Assembly (NCBI GenBank): GCA_038501785.1
Contig: JBAMJR010000187.1
Location: 1,246,501-1,310,500, forward strand
Reading direction: 5' to 3'
Source of the DNA: Myoxocephalus aenaeus
Lineage: Eukaryota > Chordata > Actinopteri > Perciformes > Cottidae
Length of the DNA stretch: 64,000 nucleotides
Part shown: piece after piece, positions 31,195-43,969 of the stretch
Layout of the letters: each line of letters begins with the position of its first letter
Position numbering within the stretch: position 1 is the stretch's first letter
The notes under the pieces: model-generated
Told to the model about the DNA's origin: nothing
Databases searched by the model: none
The model's input: the letters and a program-made list of their open reading frames with translations, nothing else
Made by a program: the position numbers and the translations under genes

Positions 31195-31870
31195 TATATA
31201 CATATAAACTTATATAACAATGAAATATGAATTGTTATTTGCTTTTTGGGCTTGACGGTAAAATGTCGTGTGATGCTAGCTCAAAGGGAGTCTGGTAAAG
31301 GTGTGCAGGTTAGACTTGTATGTCACAGCTATTTTGTGTTATGGGGCAGAAAAATGTTACTTAATGCGATTAAAAGAAAGAGGAGATTTAAGTATGGAAT
31401 AGGGTGTTGAGTATGTTGTGATGTTATAAGAAATGCACTCAAATATAATATTTGTGCGACAGCCCCTTATTAGTCAGTTGGTAAAATGAAGATGGGTTGG
31501 GTCTTTAAAAAAATGTTTTAATGTTTCAAGAGTTATTTTCTGGAGAGTTATCCTCAAAAGGCACTAAAATCTTCACAAATATGTATTACTACAATGATAC
31601 GCTAGATGTAAAAAAAATTAAAAAAATAAAAAATTTGCATGACTGCATTCATTTGCAGAAGTCCCTCAAGTAAAAAAAACAATTTAACAAATGTGTGGTT
31701 CAGAGTGTTCAAAAAGTGAACGAATCCTATATCTGTCCTTCAATTTAAATGTGTTTTTCTTCTTCAGGAACAGCCCTTGACATTACACTGAACACAGTCC
31801 CTCTTAATGCATTTAAGACATGTTATGGTCTTATTATTGTTATATTATTTTCATATGAATAAATCCAAAT
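29988..31870 (+). other. Probable C3orf70 3' UTR
   Basis: No coding content. Candidate AATAAA signals lie at 31625-31630, in an A/T-rich run, and at 31858-31863, a cleaner context. Mammalian C3orf70 has a multi-kilobase 3' UTR, so this length is plausible. An (AT)n tract at 31151-31203 lies inside. The end point is a guess without transcript data. Confidence 0.4.
31151..31203. repeat. (AT)n microsatellite
   Basis: An alternating AT run of about 40 bp, then TAGATATATACATATA. Confidence 0.95.
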
Positions 31871-32729
31871 GACACTCACAAGTTCTCTCCCTCAATTTGT
31901 CAGTGTAGAGCATTTTCTGGAAAAAGAAAGTTTAAATCTGCTTTGAATAACTTTCTTCTCCTGACACAAAGATGACTAATGCGCTCCAGAGATTGAGTGG
32001 AATAGCAAAGCACAGTGAGAGATGTACTAAAATTGAGTCATTACTTTAGCTGTAGTTGTTTTTCTCCTCTGAAATGTCTTGACAAATGTCCTTTGTTTTT
32101 GTGTCTCACATTCCGTCTTTTGTAACCTTTACTTTCTTTCACTGCGCCAGCGTAGAAAAATCACATTAGAGCAAAAGAAAAACAAAACTGAAGTGAGAGA
32201 AAGAGTGGAGAGTTAAGATAGCCTGTGCCTCAATGTTATGGTGTAAGAAATGCAATGCAGGTTAGAGTCGAGCCCCTCCACCTCTGACCCACAGGATTCC
32301 TGTTATTGATCCAGACCAGGGATAGAGACCGTCCAGCTGTTTCCTCTGGGTCTCCGCACCAGACAGTATTCACCTAGCAGCTGGTTTTATGAGAGACAAT
32401 GCCAGTACCTCTCTCACCTTGACTTCGAGCCCAGATTGATTTCTCCATGCTTCTCTTTTTCCGCTTCATTGAGTCTATTGATCATTTGTACTCTGCCAGT
32501 GCAAAGAGAAAACTAAGGCCGGGATGAAATGTTAATCTTTTTTTATATTATGCATTCATTCTTCTGCTGGGTGATGAAGAGGAGGAGTGTGCTACTGGCT
32601 GGACGGAAACACAGAGAGCAGAGGAGAAGGGGAGAAAGTATGAGTGCATGGATGGAGTGCAGCGACAGGCAGAGGAAGCTCAATTAAAAGGATGATGATG
32701 ATGCAACCACATGTAAAGTCTTTGCACGG

Positions 32730-32731
<2 letters not shown>

Positions 32732-32781
<50 letters not shown>
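32732..32781. repeat. (GT)n microsatellite ending in (GC)n
   Basis: GT units pass into GCGCGCGCG, a strongly alternating purine-pyrimidine tract with Z-DNA potential. Confidence 0.95.
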
Positions 32782-32782
<1 letters not shown>

Positions 32783-32915
32783 AATTCAACATCTTGAAAT
32801 ATTTTTTCCCATGAGCTACAGACAGATTTCATGAAGAGATAGATCGCTGTTACTGTTAATCCCTTGCAGCAAAGTCATTCAATTGGCAGGCACCTTGAGC
32901 ATTGGAGAACTCAAA

Positions 32916-32916
<1 letters not shown>

Positions 32917-32963
<47 letters not shown>

Positions 32964-32978
32964 ATCACACACACACAG
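32917..32978. repeat. (CT)n plus short (CA)n compound microsatellite
   Basis: About twenty CT units are followed by CTATCTCTAT and a short CA run. Confidence 0.95.
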
Positions 32979-35900
32979 GAATATACACGGCAAAATCAAA
33001 AACGCCCTTGCTCAAGGACTGCTTCAGAAGCAGAGTTGGCACAGCGCAAGTCACACAAGCGATAGAGAGATGTTGTCAGCTCTTTTGATGTGCGTACCAA
33101 CAGATTACCTTCCTCAAGAGATTTCCTTTTAATTTCAAATAATTGCACTTTCTCTCCAGTGGCCACATATTAGACAATCAGGAACCCAAATACTCAGAGG
33201 AGATTTAAGTGACAAAATCAAAACGTGGAGCCCCAGCAGTGCATTACCTGAGTAAGAGGAAACGCTTTTGGCTGAATCAAAGCATTTCCTGTAACGCATA
33301 ATTTGTATATTGCACCTTTATTCAGTTGATACAGTTTAAGTCCCTCTCTATTCCTCAAATGATGTTTTTAAAAATGTTATGCTGTTAAAATAATTTAATA
33401 ACCATTTTTTCTTACGCTTCTCTCTAAAGATTGGGTTTTACACATCAAAGGTATTTAAGAGAATATGGTGTATACTGTTAGTAGATGACTAATTTTGGAT
33501 TACAGTTAAAGAAGCCAATAAAACAGTACATGTTGTGTAAATATAATAGCCTATGCTTACATATAATTTACATCTACTCTCAATGTATATATTAAATATA
33601 AATGACAAAACAATATTTTTACCCCAAGTATATGCATAATAGGCAAATCAACCAAGCACCCAACTGTCACATACTCATGTTTTGTTCAAATCAACAGAAC
33701 TTTATTTTGAAATCTAGTGGACATCACAGTTTTTGGGGAAATCTCAAGTTCATAAAACGGTGCACAAAATGTCCATTAAAATCATGTGAAGGTCATGCAG
33801 CTTCAAAGAAGAGCTGGAACAAGCTGATACAGATACAGAATGTGAATATGTCAAACAGGGCAATATAAAAAAAATATTTGACCAACTTCAAAGTAACTTC
33901 AGGGAAAGTTAAAAGCGGAAACCAGAAGTTATGGGGTTAACATCATTTATAATTTGACAGTGCACCTCATGAAAATCCATATCAGCTCCCTTCAGGGAAC
34001 CTGCACTATATTGCCGGCATACAGCTTCCTCGTACAGCCCCATCTCATTCAGAGCCAAACTTCAACAGCAGCACTCCATCAAATGGGTCATTTATATGTC
34101 CAATTTACAGCATAGTGTCGCTGTGATTGGCCTGATGCAGGCGGTAAGCAGGTACCAGAGGCCCACCAACAGGCTGCTGATAAACAATCAGACACATGGC
34201 TTTGCCTTGGTCGTGCTCGATGGGCGATGCGTTTCTGATAAGCTCTATAAACGCGAGAGTGTCACCTGGAGTGCAGCTCCGCACTCCCTGCCTGTAAAAT
34301 ATTCATTACTTTTTTCCGTCACTGTCTGCCCTCGTCTTTGAAATGGATTTAGAGCACTTTTTTTCCTTTTACACACAGAGCGTGACTTTCTCCCTGCAAA
34401 CTCCCGACAACAGCTTCAAGTTCTTGTGAGGACAGACAGTGCTGTGTTTGAAAGTATTCCCCTTGTGTTGCTTAAAGCTACTGGTGATTCATCCTTTCTG
34501 CTGAAGAGCCTGCAAGTGCTTTTGCGCAACGGCAGAATGACTTAGTGATATACCGTAATGTGATTAGTTGGCTTTGTTGCTGTGGATTAGTTGAGTATTA
34601 GATGGTGATTCTGAAGTTAGAGTAAGTGCTCTATGAATGATCACATTTGTGCATATCATTTGCAACACCTTTACGTTTAAAATGAACTTTACATTTCTCA
34701 CTCAATGATCCTGAGTTCAACTAGTTCACTGTTACACAATAATTCTTTGTTAAAAAAAGCTAACACGTGCTTACTTTTCTGCAGTTTTCATTGTTTTAAT
34801 AGCAGCCATTGGCATAGCAATTGTGTGCTTTTTGAACACTGAGAGAAAGTCTGAATCCATCTTAATCTCATCAAAGAGTCAGAGGATGTCGGGAAGGCCT
34901 ACACAGGCTGTCAACTTGAAAGCGAGTGAAGTCAATATGGCCGCCGTCTATAGTGTCTGCTTTTTTCAGTTTGTTTAATCTTTCCTCCCATAACTTTTCT
35001 TCTTTTTCTTCTTTTGATTTTTAGGAACAGAAAAAAGGGAAAGTTAACTACCATCATTAGGAGTGGGCAGATGTATCTACTCTCTATGCGCACTCATTTT
35101 ACTTCTCCCTTATCTGATTCATTTTTCTGTTAATTATTTTTGAAAGGAGTGCAGCATAGAAATTGATTCACGTTCATGTGTAACCACTGAAGCTGCTGAA
35201 CATTTTATTAGAACATGATGACAAGAGGGTCATTTTCTAGCTTTTCATCCTCCAATTAAAACATAAAGTACCGGTATCTGTGGAGAGACCGTGTCCCCAA
35301 TTCAAAGGTCAGTACAGCCAAAATCACTTGAGGAATTAATCAAAGCAGTTTGCCTGAGTGTGCAATGGGGGGCTTACAATCACTTGAACAATGAGGACAC
35401 AAAACTGCAGTATTTAATCGTGTCAATTCAACCCTCATGCACACACAAAAACTTTAAAGTCAGGAAATGATGGATTTACAGAGAAATTACAGATGTGACA
35501 TTAACACACTGTAACATTATAAAACTATTTCCTCTCAGTCTGCACCGGTCAAGGGGTGATTAGCATCACAGTCTACATTCACACAATTGACGTTGCTCCA
35601 GTCTTCTCCCACAACACTTTGGACAGATTTTTCCCTCATCTGTGAGAGTATTTTATAATGCTGTCGCTCAAAAATGTCATTGTTCTCCACTGTTTAATAC
35701 TTTCTAAAAGGTTGCCCAGAATAGAGGGACAGAACTAGGCCAGCACTGGACCCAGATTGCTTCTAGCAGATATGACTGTAATAATATGGCATGCAAGCTT
35801 TCTAAATCTAAATGCCTACTGCCTGTCAACCTTAAGAAACATTGGCTTCGAGGGAATTATTGCATTATGAGATCTTAGCCATTATAGCGCCTCAGGATGA

Positions 35901-36136
35901 GCTTTGTTGATCCATTAATGTGCGTAGAGATCTTGAAGGAAAATCTTGTCCTCAAAAACACATCATCCGGTAACTCAAGTATGAAACGCAATGATAAAAG
36001 TTATAGAAGCTTGAACAGGTTATTTATGTTTCTAAAATGTCAGTGTGTAACTTTCCAAATAACCACACGCAATAATCTGTTGTTTCACAGGTGATTGCCG
36101 TTGATCAATGATCTTGGAGTCTGTTCTTCTTTTTTT

Positions 36137-36585
36137 TCTTTGGGTGGTTTAAGTTACAGTACACCCAGATCAACACATTTTTCCACACTGGCATACATAT
36201 TATTTCATATCCTTCTATCAATTCCCTTTTTTTGTACAATTATACACAAATACAGAAAATATATGTAAATGTCCAAGCATGTCTACTGTGGAGCCAGCAG
36301 TAGGTTAGCTAAGTTTAGCGTCCAGACTGGAAATGGGAAAAACTGCCTTATAGCAACTCCATATGTCGCTAATGAACACGTTTATATCTCACTGCTCTGT
36401 GCTATACCCTTTCTTGCAAAGCAAAGCTAACCTGCTACTGCCTGTTGCTTCATATTTAGTGTACATGTGCGAGCAGTTCGGTGTGGTTACCAGCATACTT
36501 CAATCATAGCTCTACTGTAGGAGGCTATTCTTGGGCTTTTTCATTTTTCTCTGGATGGCTTAAGTTGCAGTACACCCACACCAAC
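36137..36585. repeat. Two direct copies of a 40-bp motif around a repeat fragment
   Basis: 36137-36176 (contains AAGTTACAGTACACCCAGA) and 36547-36585 (contains AAGTTGCAGTACACCCACA) are about 80-85% alike by eye and in the same orientation. Between them, 36300-36420 holds GGTTAGCTAAGTTTAGCGTC, AGACTGGAAATGGGAAA and ATATCTCACTG, resembling the fish repeat also seen at 37786-38090. Confidence 0.55.
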
Positions 36586-36919
36586 CTTTGAATTGCATCT
36601 AAATAGAGGACACCGACACAACACAGTGAGAGTGTGGGTGAAAAATAAAGGTTGCTTGAATCCTGCTGTTGTGACACAACATGGTCATGAAGACCTAGGT
36701 ATATTACACACAGACATGACACAGCTATATATTTCAACTCAAAACACACATGAATGTCCACAAACAATGTCGTATAGCTCAATGCTAACGATGAAAACAG
36801 ACTCCTCCAAACTGCGAGACATTTAATGGTGGCCAAAGCCAGGGGCACAACAAGCAGTAGGAAATAAGACCGACTAATTTGTGTTTGAAAGGAGGCCTGG
36901 CAGTGTCTGTGTGCCAGGG

Positions 36920-37245
36920 GGAGAAGAGGAGGAGGAGGAGGCACGTCTGATTACGCAGTGTGTAAATGGACCTGCTGGCTGGACCAGATGAGGACCAGCA
37001 GATGGTTTTCCACACCGTGGGGTTGTATCTGAGCTGTTTCGAACCAGGGCCCCTCATAAAAACGCCCCAACTTGCAGCACAGCGTGGCCCCCTGCCCCGG
37101 CCCCATTCTCATCGCCTCCACTAACACCATTAGCATGTAAATGAGCGCTGAGCCCCTTCGCCTGTGGGTGCTGATAGGCTGAACCAGACCTCCAGCTTCT
37201 CGGTGCATTAATATAATTTTCTTCATTGTTGTGGGATTATGTTGG
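36920..37245. promoter_or_regulatory. Candidate conserved enhancer-like block
   Basis: The block is much less AT-rich than its flanks and free of recognisable repeats or reading frames. It contains an octamer/homeodomain-like ATTAGCATGTAAATGAG (37131-37147), an E-box CAGATG, and CATTGTTGT resembling a SOX site. This texture is typical of vertebrate conserved non-coding elements. Conservation itself cannot be seen from one sequence. Confidence 0.35.
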
Positions 37246-37785
37246 GTTGGGTGTGGAGCGGTCAGTTTGGCTTGATACTTGAATATAAAAGGTTGTTGTG
37301 TTGTAGAGATTCACACCACTTCTAATGGATAAAGAGGCAGCAGTGTTGTTCCCTCAAGGATAGCAGTTCTGGGCTCTGAAGGTTTCTGCAACAGAACACC
37401 ACACAGGCGAGAAACTTTTATGATCAGGAAAGGAGAGATGTCACTGGGAGACAAACAGTTAACACAAAGACATTTTCAGTTTCTATACAGCTGCCTTTTG
37501 TTCTATTTTCTTCTTCCACTTACTTATTCAAGGTCATATGGGAGCTTACATTGTTATTGATTCTACAATAAATTCCTCAGTCCAGCAGCATCTGTAGGCG
37601 GTGGAAAGGAATGCACGTTAACGCAGAGAAATCGTGTAATCTAATCACTAACCGATGTCTCTACTTTTGTTTTATTTGTAACTTTTTTAAACAAGTGCAC
37701 CAAGAAAAAGAGTCCAAACAGGCCGCAATTTGCACAGACACATGCTGATGTCTGATGTCTGATGAGTGTGCTTCAGGAAAGATAT

Positions 37786-38090
37786 CTTAAATAAATAGTT
37801 TGACATTTTGAGAAACAAGCTTATTTGCTGTATTGATGAGAGTTGGAGTGATACCACTCATACCATGTCTGTGCAGTGCACTAAATGTCAAGGACAGTCA
37901 TTAACCGGTTATCTTAGTTTAGCATGAGGAGTGGAAGCTGGGGACAAAAGTAAAATAATCTGCTCTCCAGCACCTCTTAAACTCAAAATGTATCATGTTA
38001 GATCTCGTTTGTTTTACATTTTTATGATATTGCTAAATTGAGATAACCGCCTTGTGGCTGTAACTTTATATTTACCGTACAGACGTGTCT
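37786..38090. repeat. Dispersed teleost repeat
   Basis: The motif order is TAGTTTGACATTTTGAGAAA, CTTATTTGCTGT, GAGAGTTGGAGTGATACCACTC, CATGTCTGTGCAGT, CCGGTTATCTTAGTTTAGCAT, CCAGCACCTCTTAAACTC and ATCTCGTTTGTTTTAC. I recognise this as a widespread short fish repeat of uncertain class. The copy is moderately diverged. Confidence 0.7.
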
Positions 38091-41000
38091 TTGCGTAGAA
38101 TAAGCATCTTTCCAAAAATATCAAATAAACAGAAGGCCTACATTAAGCCAATCTTTGAGGGGCACATAAATCAACATGCATTAGAGTCCATGTCCTTTCC
38201 TTTCTATTGTTGATTCCTCTCCCTACAATGCTGCTACTTTGTGTTATGTTTCCCGATGTTGGTTTCTAATTTTTTGTGCAGCACATTGAGACTTTTAGGC
38301 TGGTATTTTTAGCCGAAGGCTGCTATGATCGTTTATCAAAATAAAAGGCATGGGGCTACTTGCTACTTAGGCGTATGCAAAAATCCTACAGAAAGATTAT
38401 ATCAAGCGTCAACCCACCCCCATTAAATAAAAAATAAAAACATTCACAAACACATAAAGTATTTAGAGCTGCACAGTGTTGCAGCTTCCTTTGATCAACC
38501 TCCTTTATTATTGTCTCATCCTGACTTCTGCAGGAGTGCAGTTGATGCATCCCAACGGTATCCTGCTGCCTGACTTCACTCTGCATTTGTATACTAATCA
38601 TCAGGCTAACCTTTAATTTGCCCAATTTACTCAGAGCAAAATGTTAAAATAACTTGTACTCTCTTATTATTCGGTTTTATTCGGTTTGTGTTGACATTTC
38701 AAGTCAGGTCAAACCTGCACATTTTATTTGTCAGCATCCTGATCTGAATGTTTTTGCAGTCTGCATTCTTTGCTTTGTGAAACTGAAGGTATTGACACAA
38801 AGCTACTCCAGTAAACTAAAGGCTATATCTCAACTTTGCTGTGCTTTCATTTGTTGTGATGTCTGCAAATGTCAAGGTATTTTCTTCAGCAGTTTACTCA
38901 CACTCACACATAGATGTATGAAACGCCTCTTCCTTGCTGTGGGTTTATATAGTTTCCATATACATCAGTTAGCGAATGCATGTGTCCTTCACTGCTCTGA
39001 GCTTTCTGTGGCAGCACTAAATTATTTAAGACTCAGCAGCCATCTCTGAGGAAAGCCAACAGCCTCTCCTCTGCGTCCCATGAGCCCAAGAAGAGGCAGA
39101 CAGAGCTGGGGCACCAATGCCGGAAATAACATGGCAGAGAAATTTGGCTGTAGTGGCTTTATCACAGGGCTGGTATCTGGTTCAGAATTTCCTGCTGCAA
39201 ATGGAGTATAGTCAAGGTTTCCAAGCAGATGTGTTGATGCCAGGCAGGAACATATACTATATTCTTTCGGAGGGTGCAGGATCACAGTGGAGAGGATGGC
39301 TGTGTGTCTAGCATTTCAGTGTGGTGGCTGCAGCCAGGTCCAAACAAAGGTGGCTCAGTCCTCAACTCAACCTCTGCTGCCTTTTATCTCGCTGCCAGCG
39401 CCCCCACTTCCCCACACTGAGACGCCTTTCTGAAAGTGACAGTCCATCTCCCCTCATCCTCAGGTGTGACTAATCAACCCTGAGAAAGGTGATGGATGAT
39501 CACTGAGTCCTCTCACTCCCAGCACCTCACCACTTCGATCTTTTGTTACACCTATCACGCTGCAAATCCATGTGTGCAGAACACTAAAGTCTATTTTTTC
39601 CTCTGCACTTACCTGGGGAAATACTACAGTGTATATTCAGATATTTATACTTTCAATTCCTGCCCACACACAAACAGTAATGGCAGCATCTGTTTCTGCA
39701 GCATGATTAACAGATACTAGAAACTAATTATATTGCAGCCTGGTTTCCATTCATGCTGTAACTAGCAACATTAGCTTCAGAGAAAACATGTCAAGAGAGG
39801 ATGCAGTTGATTCTACTTTCTTTAGCCCCCAGTTGAAACCCATCCTAAATACAAAACCTGCATGCTGCTCAATATTTATCAGCACGTCTGACTCTGTTTC
39901 ACACTTTGTCAAAGCTGTCTTCAGTTACATGCTCAGCTGTGTCTGTGGCAAAGGCAGACAAGCACGCAAATACTTTGAATTAATTTGGTATAATTAGATT
40001 TCAATTCAAAATGACAATGTGCAAGGTTTTACTCACCCTCACACCTCACACATGCACACAAAAACACACGGACATAAAGTGTTGGCAGTGTGTCCTTTTA
40101 AACAGGAGATGTCTGATGATTGTCTGGGGCCTGCTGTCATCCTTCTCACTCCAAATAATCATCACCCATCATCTCCCTCATGGTTTGGATCCATCCTGTC
40201 AAAGCGTCTGTATTTCCGTCACGCTCACCGTCTCAAGCTGCATCAATGCAAGTTGCAAAGGTCACTGTGGAGCAATAATGTTAAGCAGCAGATATTGCCT
40301 CAGAATGGCCTCACACGAAATGAAGACAAAACTGTTTCAGTCGGTGTCTCTTAAATGTCTCAAGAGTGTTTTCTAATCACTCTTTGCTTCCTCACGTGGT
40401 CCAAGACACAGCTGGACTGGGAAGGAACCCTTTCAGACAAGAAAAAACCCCTCCTGATTTCATGTTTCTTTAATGTGTCTCTTTTAATAAAACAACAGTG
40501 AGTTACTCTCCACATACATGCTGTGTTATGTAATTTCTTGAATAAGATCTGGAGATTTGCTCCAAGAGATATGTTTTTACCCTCACAAATATATTTCCCA
40601 GAGTTTGCAGTGAGGCTATTTTTTTAAGATGTCGGGATAATTTTTAGACATCATGCATGCTGCCTCTGCTCATTGTTGAGGACACGCACAATGCGCGTTG
40701 GACTAAAAGCGTAATTATTTAATCAGATGAGGTAGTTCACATTGCTACCTGTAACATGACGCCCTTCCTTTTTATTCAAAAGACAAGGCAGGAGACTCAG
40801 AGATGAACATGTCAGCCTCACAGCTTCTGTTGTTAATGTCAATAGTTCTGCATGCATTTGATGCAAGCTTTTGCATAGTTCATTACCCGATTTAATTTCC
40901 CATTTTCTTAAGCTGGATGTTGTTTTGATTTATGCTCCATTCTCCTCCATCATGGATCATTACAGATGTTGTTATAAACCTCCCAGCATCTTTCTGCCTT

Positions 41001-41590
41001 GCATTTACTTTCACAATTGTGGATTATAAAAATAGGAGCTGTTTTATGTTTTGGGCATACATTTTGTATACATTTTGGGCAAGACCAGCTGTTACTATCT
41101 TACTTTCCTATGCCACCCACAGCTGTTTTAAATACCCACTAACAAGAGAAAAAGAGAAGAGTCAGTAAATGAGGATGTTCTAAAAGAGATGAGTCTCCGG
41201 GCTACTCTACCTTCAGCCTCTGTAATCTTGCCACATGTGTGGGTGTGTGCTCCTATACTGTAAACATAATATTTACATGTAAGGAATCCAGAGCAAATCT
41301 AATGATTACGGGATGGCCTCCACATGGCGCTCAACATGATGACGGCTGAGCCAGCAGCCATCTGCTAACGGTGCTGACAGAACTAACAATGTTTGACTGA
41401 GGGGAAACCGGAGGGTGGGTGACAGCATGACCCTCACTCATAGGCGTCATGTTACGCAGCTTAGTCAGTGCTCCTCGGCATCTGACACCAATGCACATTT
41501 AGCGTATTTTCACACATACACATTTGGTGTGCATGCAACTCAACCACCCCGCAGCATTATGGGCAGAGTAACTGACGTAATTTAGCGAGT
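38091..41590. other. Intergenic, no gene recognised
   Basis: Mostly unique-looking AT-rich sequence. Two overlapping open frames at 40011-40376 have no domain features and overlap in different frames, so they look accidental. I see no RNA gene. Confidence 0.6.
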
Positions 41591-41599
41591 GATATATAT

Positions 41600-41900
41600 T
41601 CCACCCAAGGTGGAAGATCAGGAGACTGGTGTTCATTAGTTACCGAACTCACGTGCAGTTGTCACGTGTGTAGTCAGTTGACATCAACCACGCTCTTTTC
41701 CTCAACCTAACTAAAAGTTTTGTTGCCTAAACCAAACTTCCTGAGAAGACAGAAGTTTAGCTCCACAGTTTGAAGCTTAATGCCACTGACCACGGTGTTA
41801 TCTGACGCATTGGTGTGAGAATGTGTGAGAACGGCATCAGTCGGTAATAGCGTGATAAGTGATAACCGCCATATGAGTGCATGAGCTAGCCATTAGGGCG
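41600..41900. repeat. Probable dispersed teleost repeat fragment
   Basis: CCACGCTCTTTTCCTCAACC, TTTTGTTGCCTAAACCAAAC and flanking motifs resemble a common fish repeat with a TTTTCCTAA-CCTAACCAA core. Boundaries are uncertain. Confidence 0.45.
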
Positions 41901-42799
41901 CACAAACAGGGACTCACACACATTCACATGCACGTGTGGACCGGCAACGTAAACAAAGCACAATGTGTTCAATATTTAAAAAGTCCTCAGGGCATGTTTA
42001 CTTTATTGAACTAAAACCATGCACTTTCCCTTTCTAAGACTCATCATAGTGGGTCTCCACTGTCAACTAACACAACTTCAATCGGGAGAGACTTGTTTCA
42101 AATTGAACAATAATGTATTAAATCTGCGAAACATTTGAATAGTGCAAAATCTTTGGCGATTGGACTCTATCCCAAATTAGGATAATCAAGGGGCAGTGAT
42201 GCAGAGTTCTGATAAGGCAGAATCCCCCAGAAAACAGACACCGGAGGTGGGGGTGAAGAAGGGAGATGCTGCAATCCGATGATGAATGAGGAGCATGACT
42301 GAATGCTGACTGGAGGTGCCTGGGTTGGAGGAGGGTTGCATATGGTTTTGAGTTGAAATGACAACTGACTGCCGCAGAGAGGAGAACCTATTTAAAGGTT
42401 TGACAGCAACGATATGATTAGCTTAAGGAAACTGTGCAGCATCTGGTTGGTTAAGGACGCGCCCCAAGCAGCTGATAGAGTAATCACAGGGAGAAATAGA
42501 GACGGGGAGATTTATGAATGAAAAGGAGTGTAAAGAGAGTTTTCTTTTCTGAACTACCACTTAAGCTTCATTTTTAAACTTCAAACATGTTATTTAAATT
42601 CCTGTCACTATTCCTTCAATATTTGGGATCTCAAATCCTCGAAAAAAGCACTACTGGCTTGATGGATGCAAATTCCTAGTTTAAAGATGCTGAGCACTGA
42701 CAAAGCTACAGTTCAATTTCACCTTCCTAATTCCTAATTCCTCCCTTGGGGAGTTGTAAATTGGCATGTCATTATAGCTTAGGTGTCAGGAGCATTCCT

Positions 42800-43965
42800 C
42801 CCTGGACAGACAGGTGAGGATTATGTTCTTCAACTTCTCCAGTGCCTTTAATACCATCCAACCCAGACTTCTGAAGGACAAACTAAACTGGAGGATGTGC
42901 AGGTGGATGCCTACATGGTCTAATGGATCAAGCACTACCCAGTGGGCAGTCCCCAGATTGTAAAGCTACAGAGCTGTGTGTCTGCACAGCTTGTGAGTCA
43001 CACTAGGATACCCCGGGTACTGTGTTATCTCCCTTCCGGTTCACCATCTACATGTCGAATTTAACGTACAACTCCGAAATGCGTCACCTGCAGAAGTTCT
43101 CGGATGACACTGACATTGTGGGGTTTGTGGAGGGTTGCCTGGAGGAGGAGTACAGGGGCCTGGTGGACCGCTTTGATAAGTGATGTTGGGAAAACCACTT
43201 ATAGCTGAATGTGGTCAAAACAAAGGAGATCCTGGTGGATTTCAGAAAGAATAAAGTCCTACCTCCTCCAGTCCGCATCAGTGGGAGTGACATGGAGATC
43301 GTCACCTCAATACAAGAACCTGGGCGTCCAACTGAACGACAAACTGGAATGGTCCACCAACACTGTGGCCATCTATAAGAAGGGCCTGAGCTCCGGTCTT
43401 TCAACGTCTGCAACAGGATGCTCCACATGTGTATCAATCTGTTGTTGTGATCACCATCTTCTTTGCTGTGGTGTGCTGGGGCGAGGGCATCAAAGCAAAC
43501 GTCCCCAACAGACTGAAACAACTCATACAGAAGGCTCGGTGTGTCATTGGCTCCAAGCTGGCCAGACTGGAGGAGGTGGCGGAGAGCAGAATACTGGCAA
43601 AGCTGCTGATTATCATGGATAACACCTCCAACCCCCTACACAGTATGACAGCTGAGCCAAAGAGCACCTTTAGCAGCAGACTTATTGTGCAGAGGAGCGT
43701 TACAAAAGATCAGTCATGCTGGATCCTATCAGACTTTGCTTATTGCAAGTCCAGAACAATAAATAACACTTGAATCCTTTGGAAAGCACACTTTAATATT
43801 GTTCTTATTGACCGGCTTAATATTAAACTTATATTTGAATCTGTGTTTGTTTTATTGTCTTGTATTTTAATGTGTCTGGCTGCTATGACATTTTAATTGC
43901 CTTCCGGGGATTAATTAAGTCAACTATCTATCTCCATCTATCTCTCTATTTCTCTCGCTTGCAAG
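42800..43965 (+). mobile_element. Degenerate LINE (CR1/L2/Rex1-like) reverse transcriptase 3' fragment
   Basis: Translated pieces in shifting + frames match a non-LTR reverse transcriptase in order: FFNFSSAFNTIQP near 42828, KFSDDTDIVGF near 43092 (the F-x-DD catalytic box), TKEILVDFRKN near 43220, PPPVRISGSDMEIV near 43268, then AIYKKG, and VVCWGEGIKAN near 43470. Several stops and frameshifts make it a dead copy. The 3' end, TTCCGGGGATTAATTAAGTC followed by (CTAT)n, is the classic tail of fish LINEs in this group. The 5' end is missing. Confidence 0.85.
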
Positions 43966-43969
43966 ATCC

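Larger units (their letters stand above)
31871..36100. other. Intergenic, no gene recognised
   Basis: Apart from the microsatellites listed, this is unique-looking, moderately AT-rich sequence. The part 33950-34340 is less AT-rich and lacks repeat motifs, and could hold a regulatory element. Open frames here (for example 33602-33868 and 34096-34341) have no recognisable protein features. Confidence 0.6.

Noticed and set aside
36525..36944. 139-aa - strand open frame with hydrophobic stretches
   Set aside because: No recognisable family, it starts in a Pro run encoded by GGAGGA repeats, and it spans the duplicated 40-bp motif; likely accidental.
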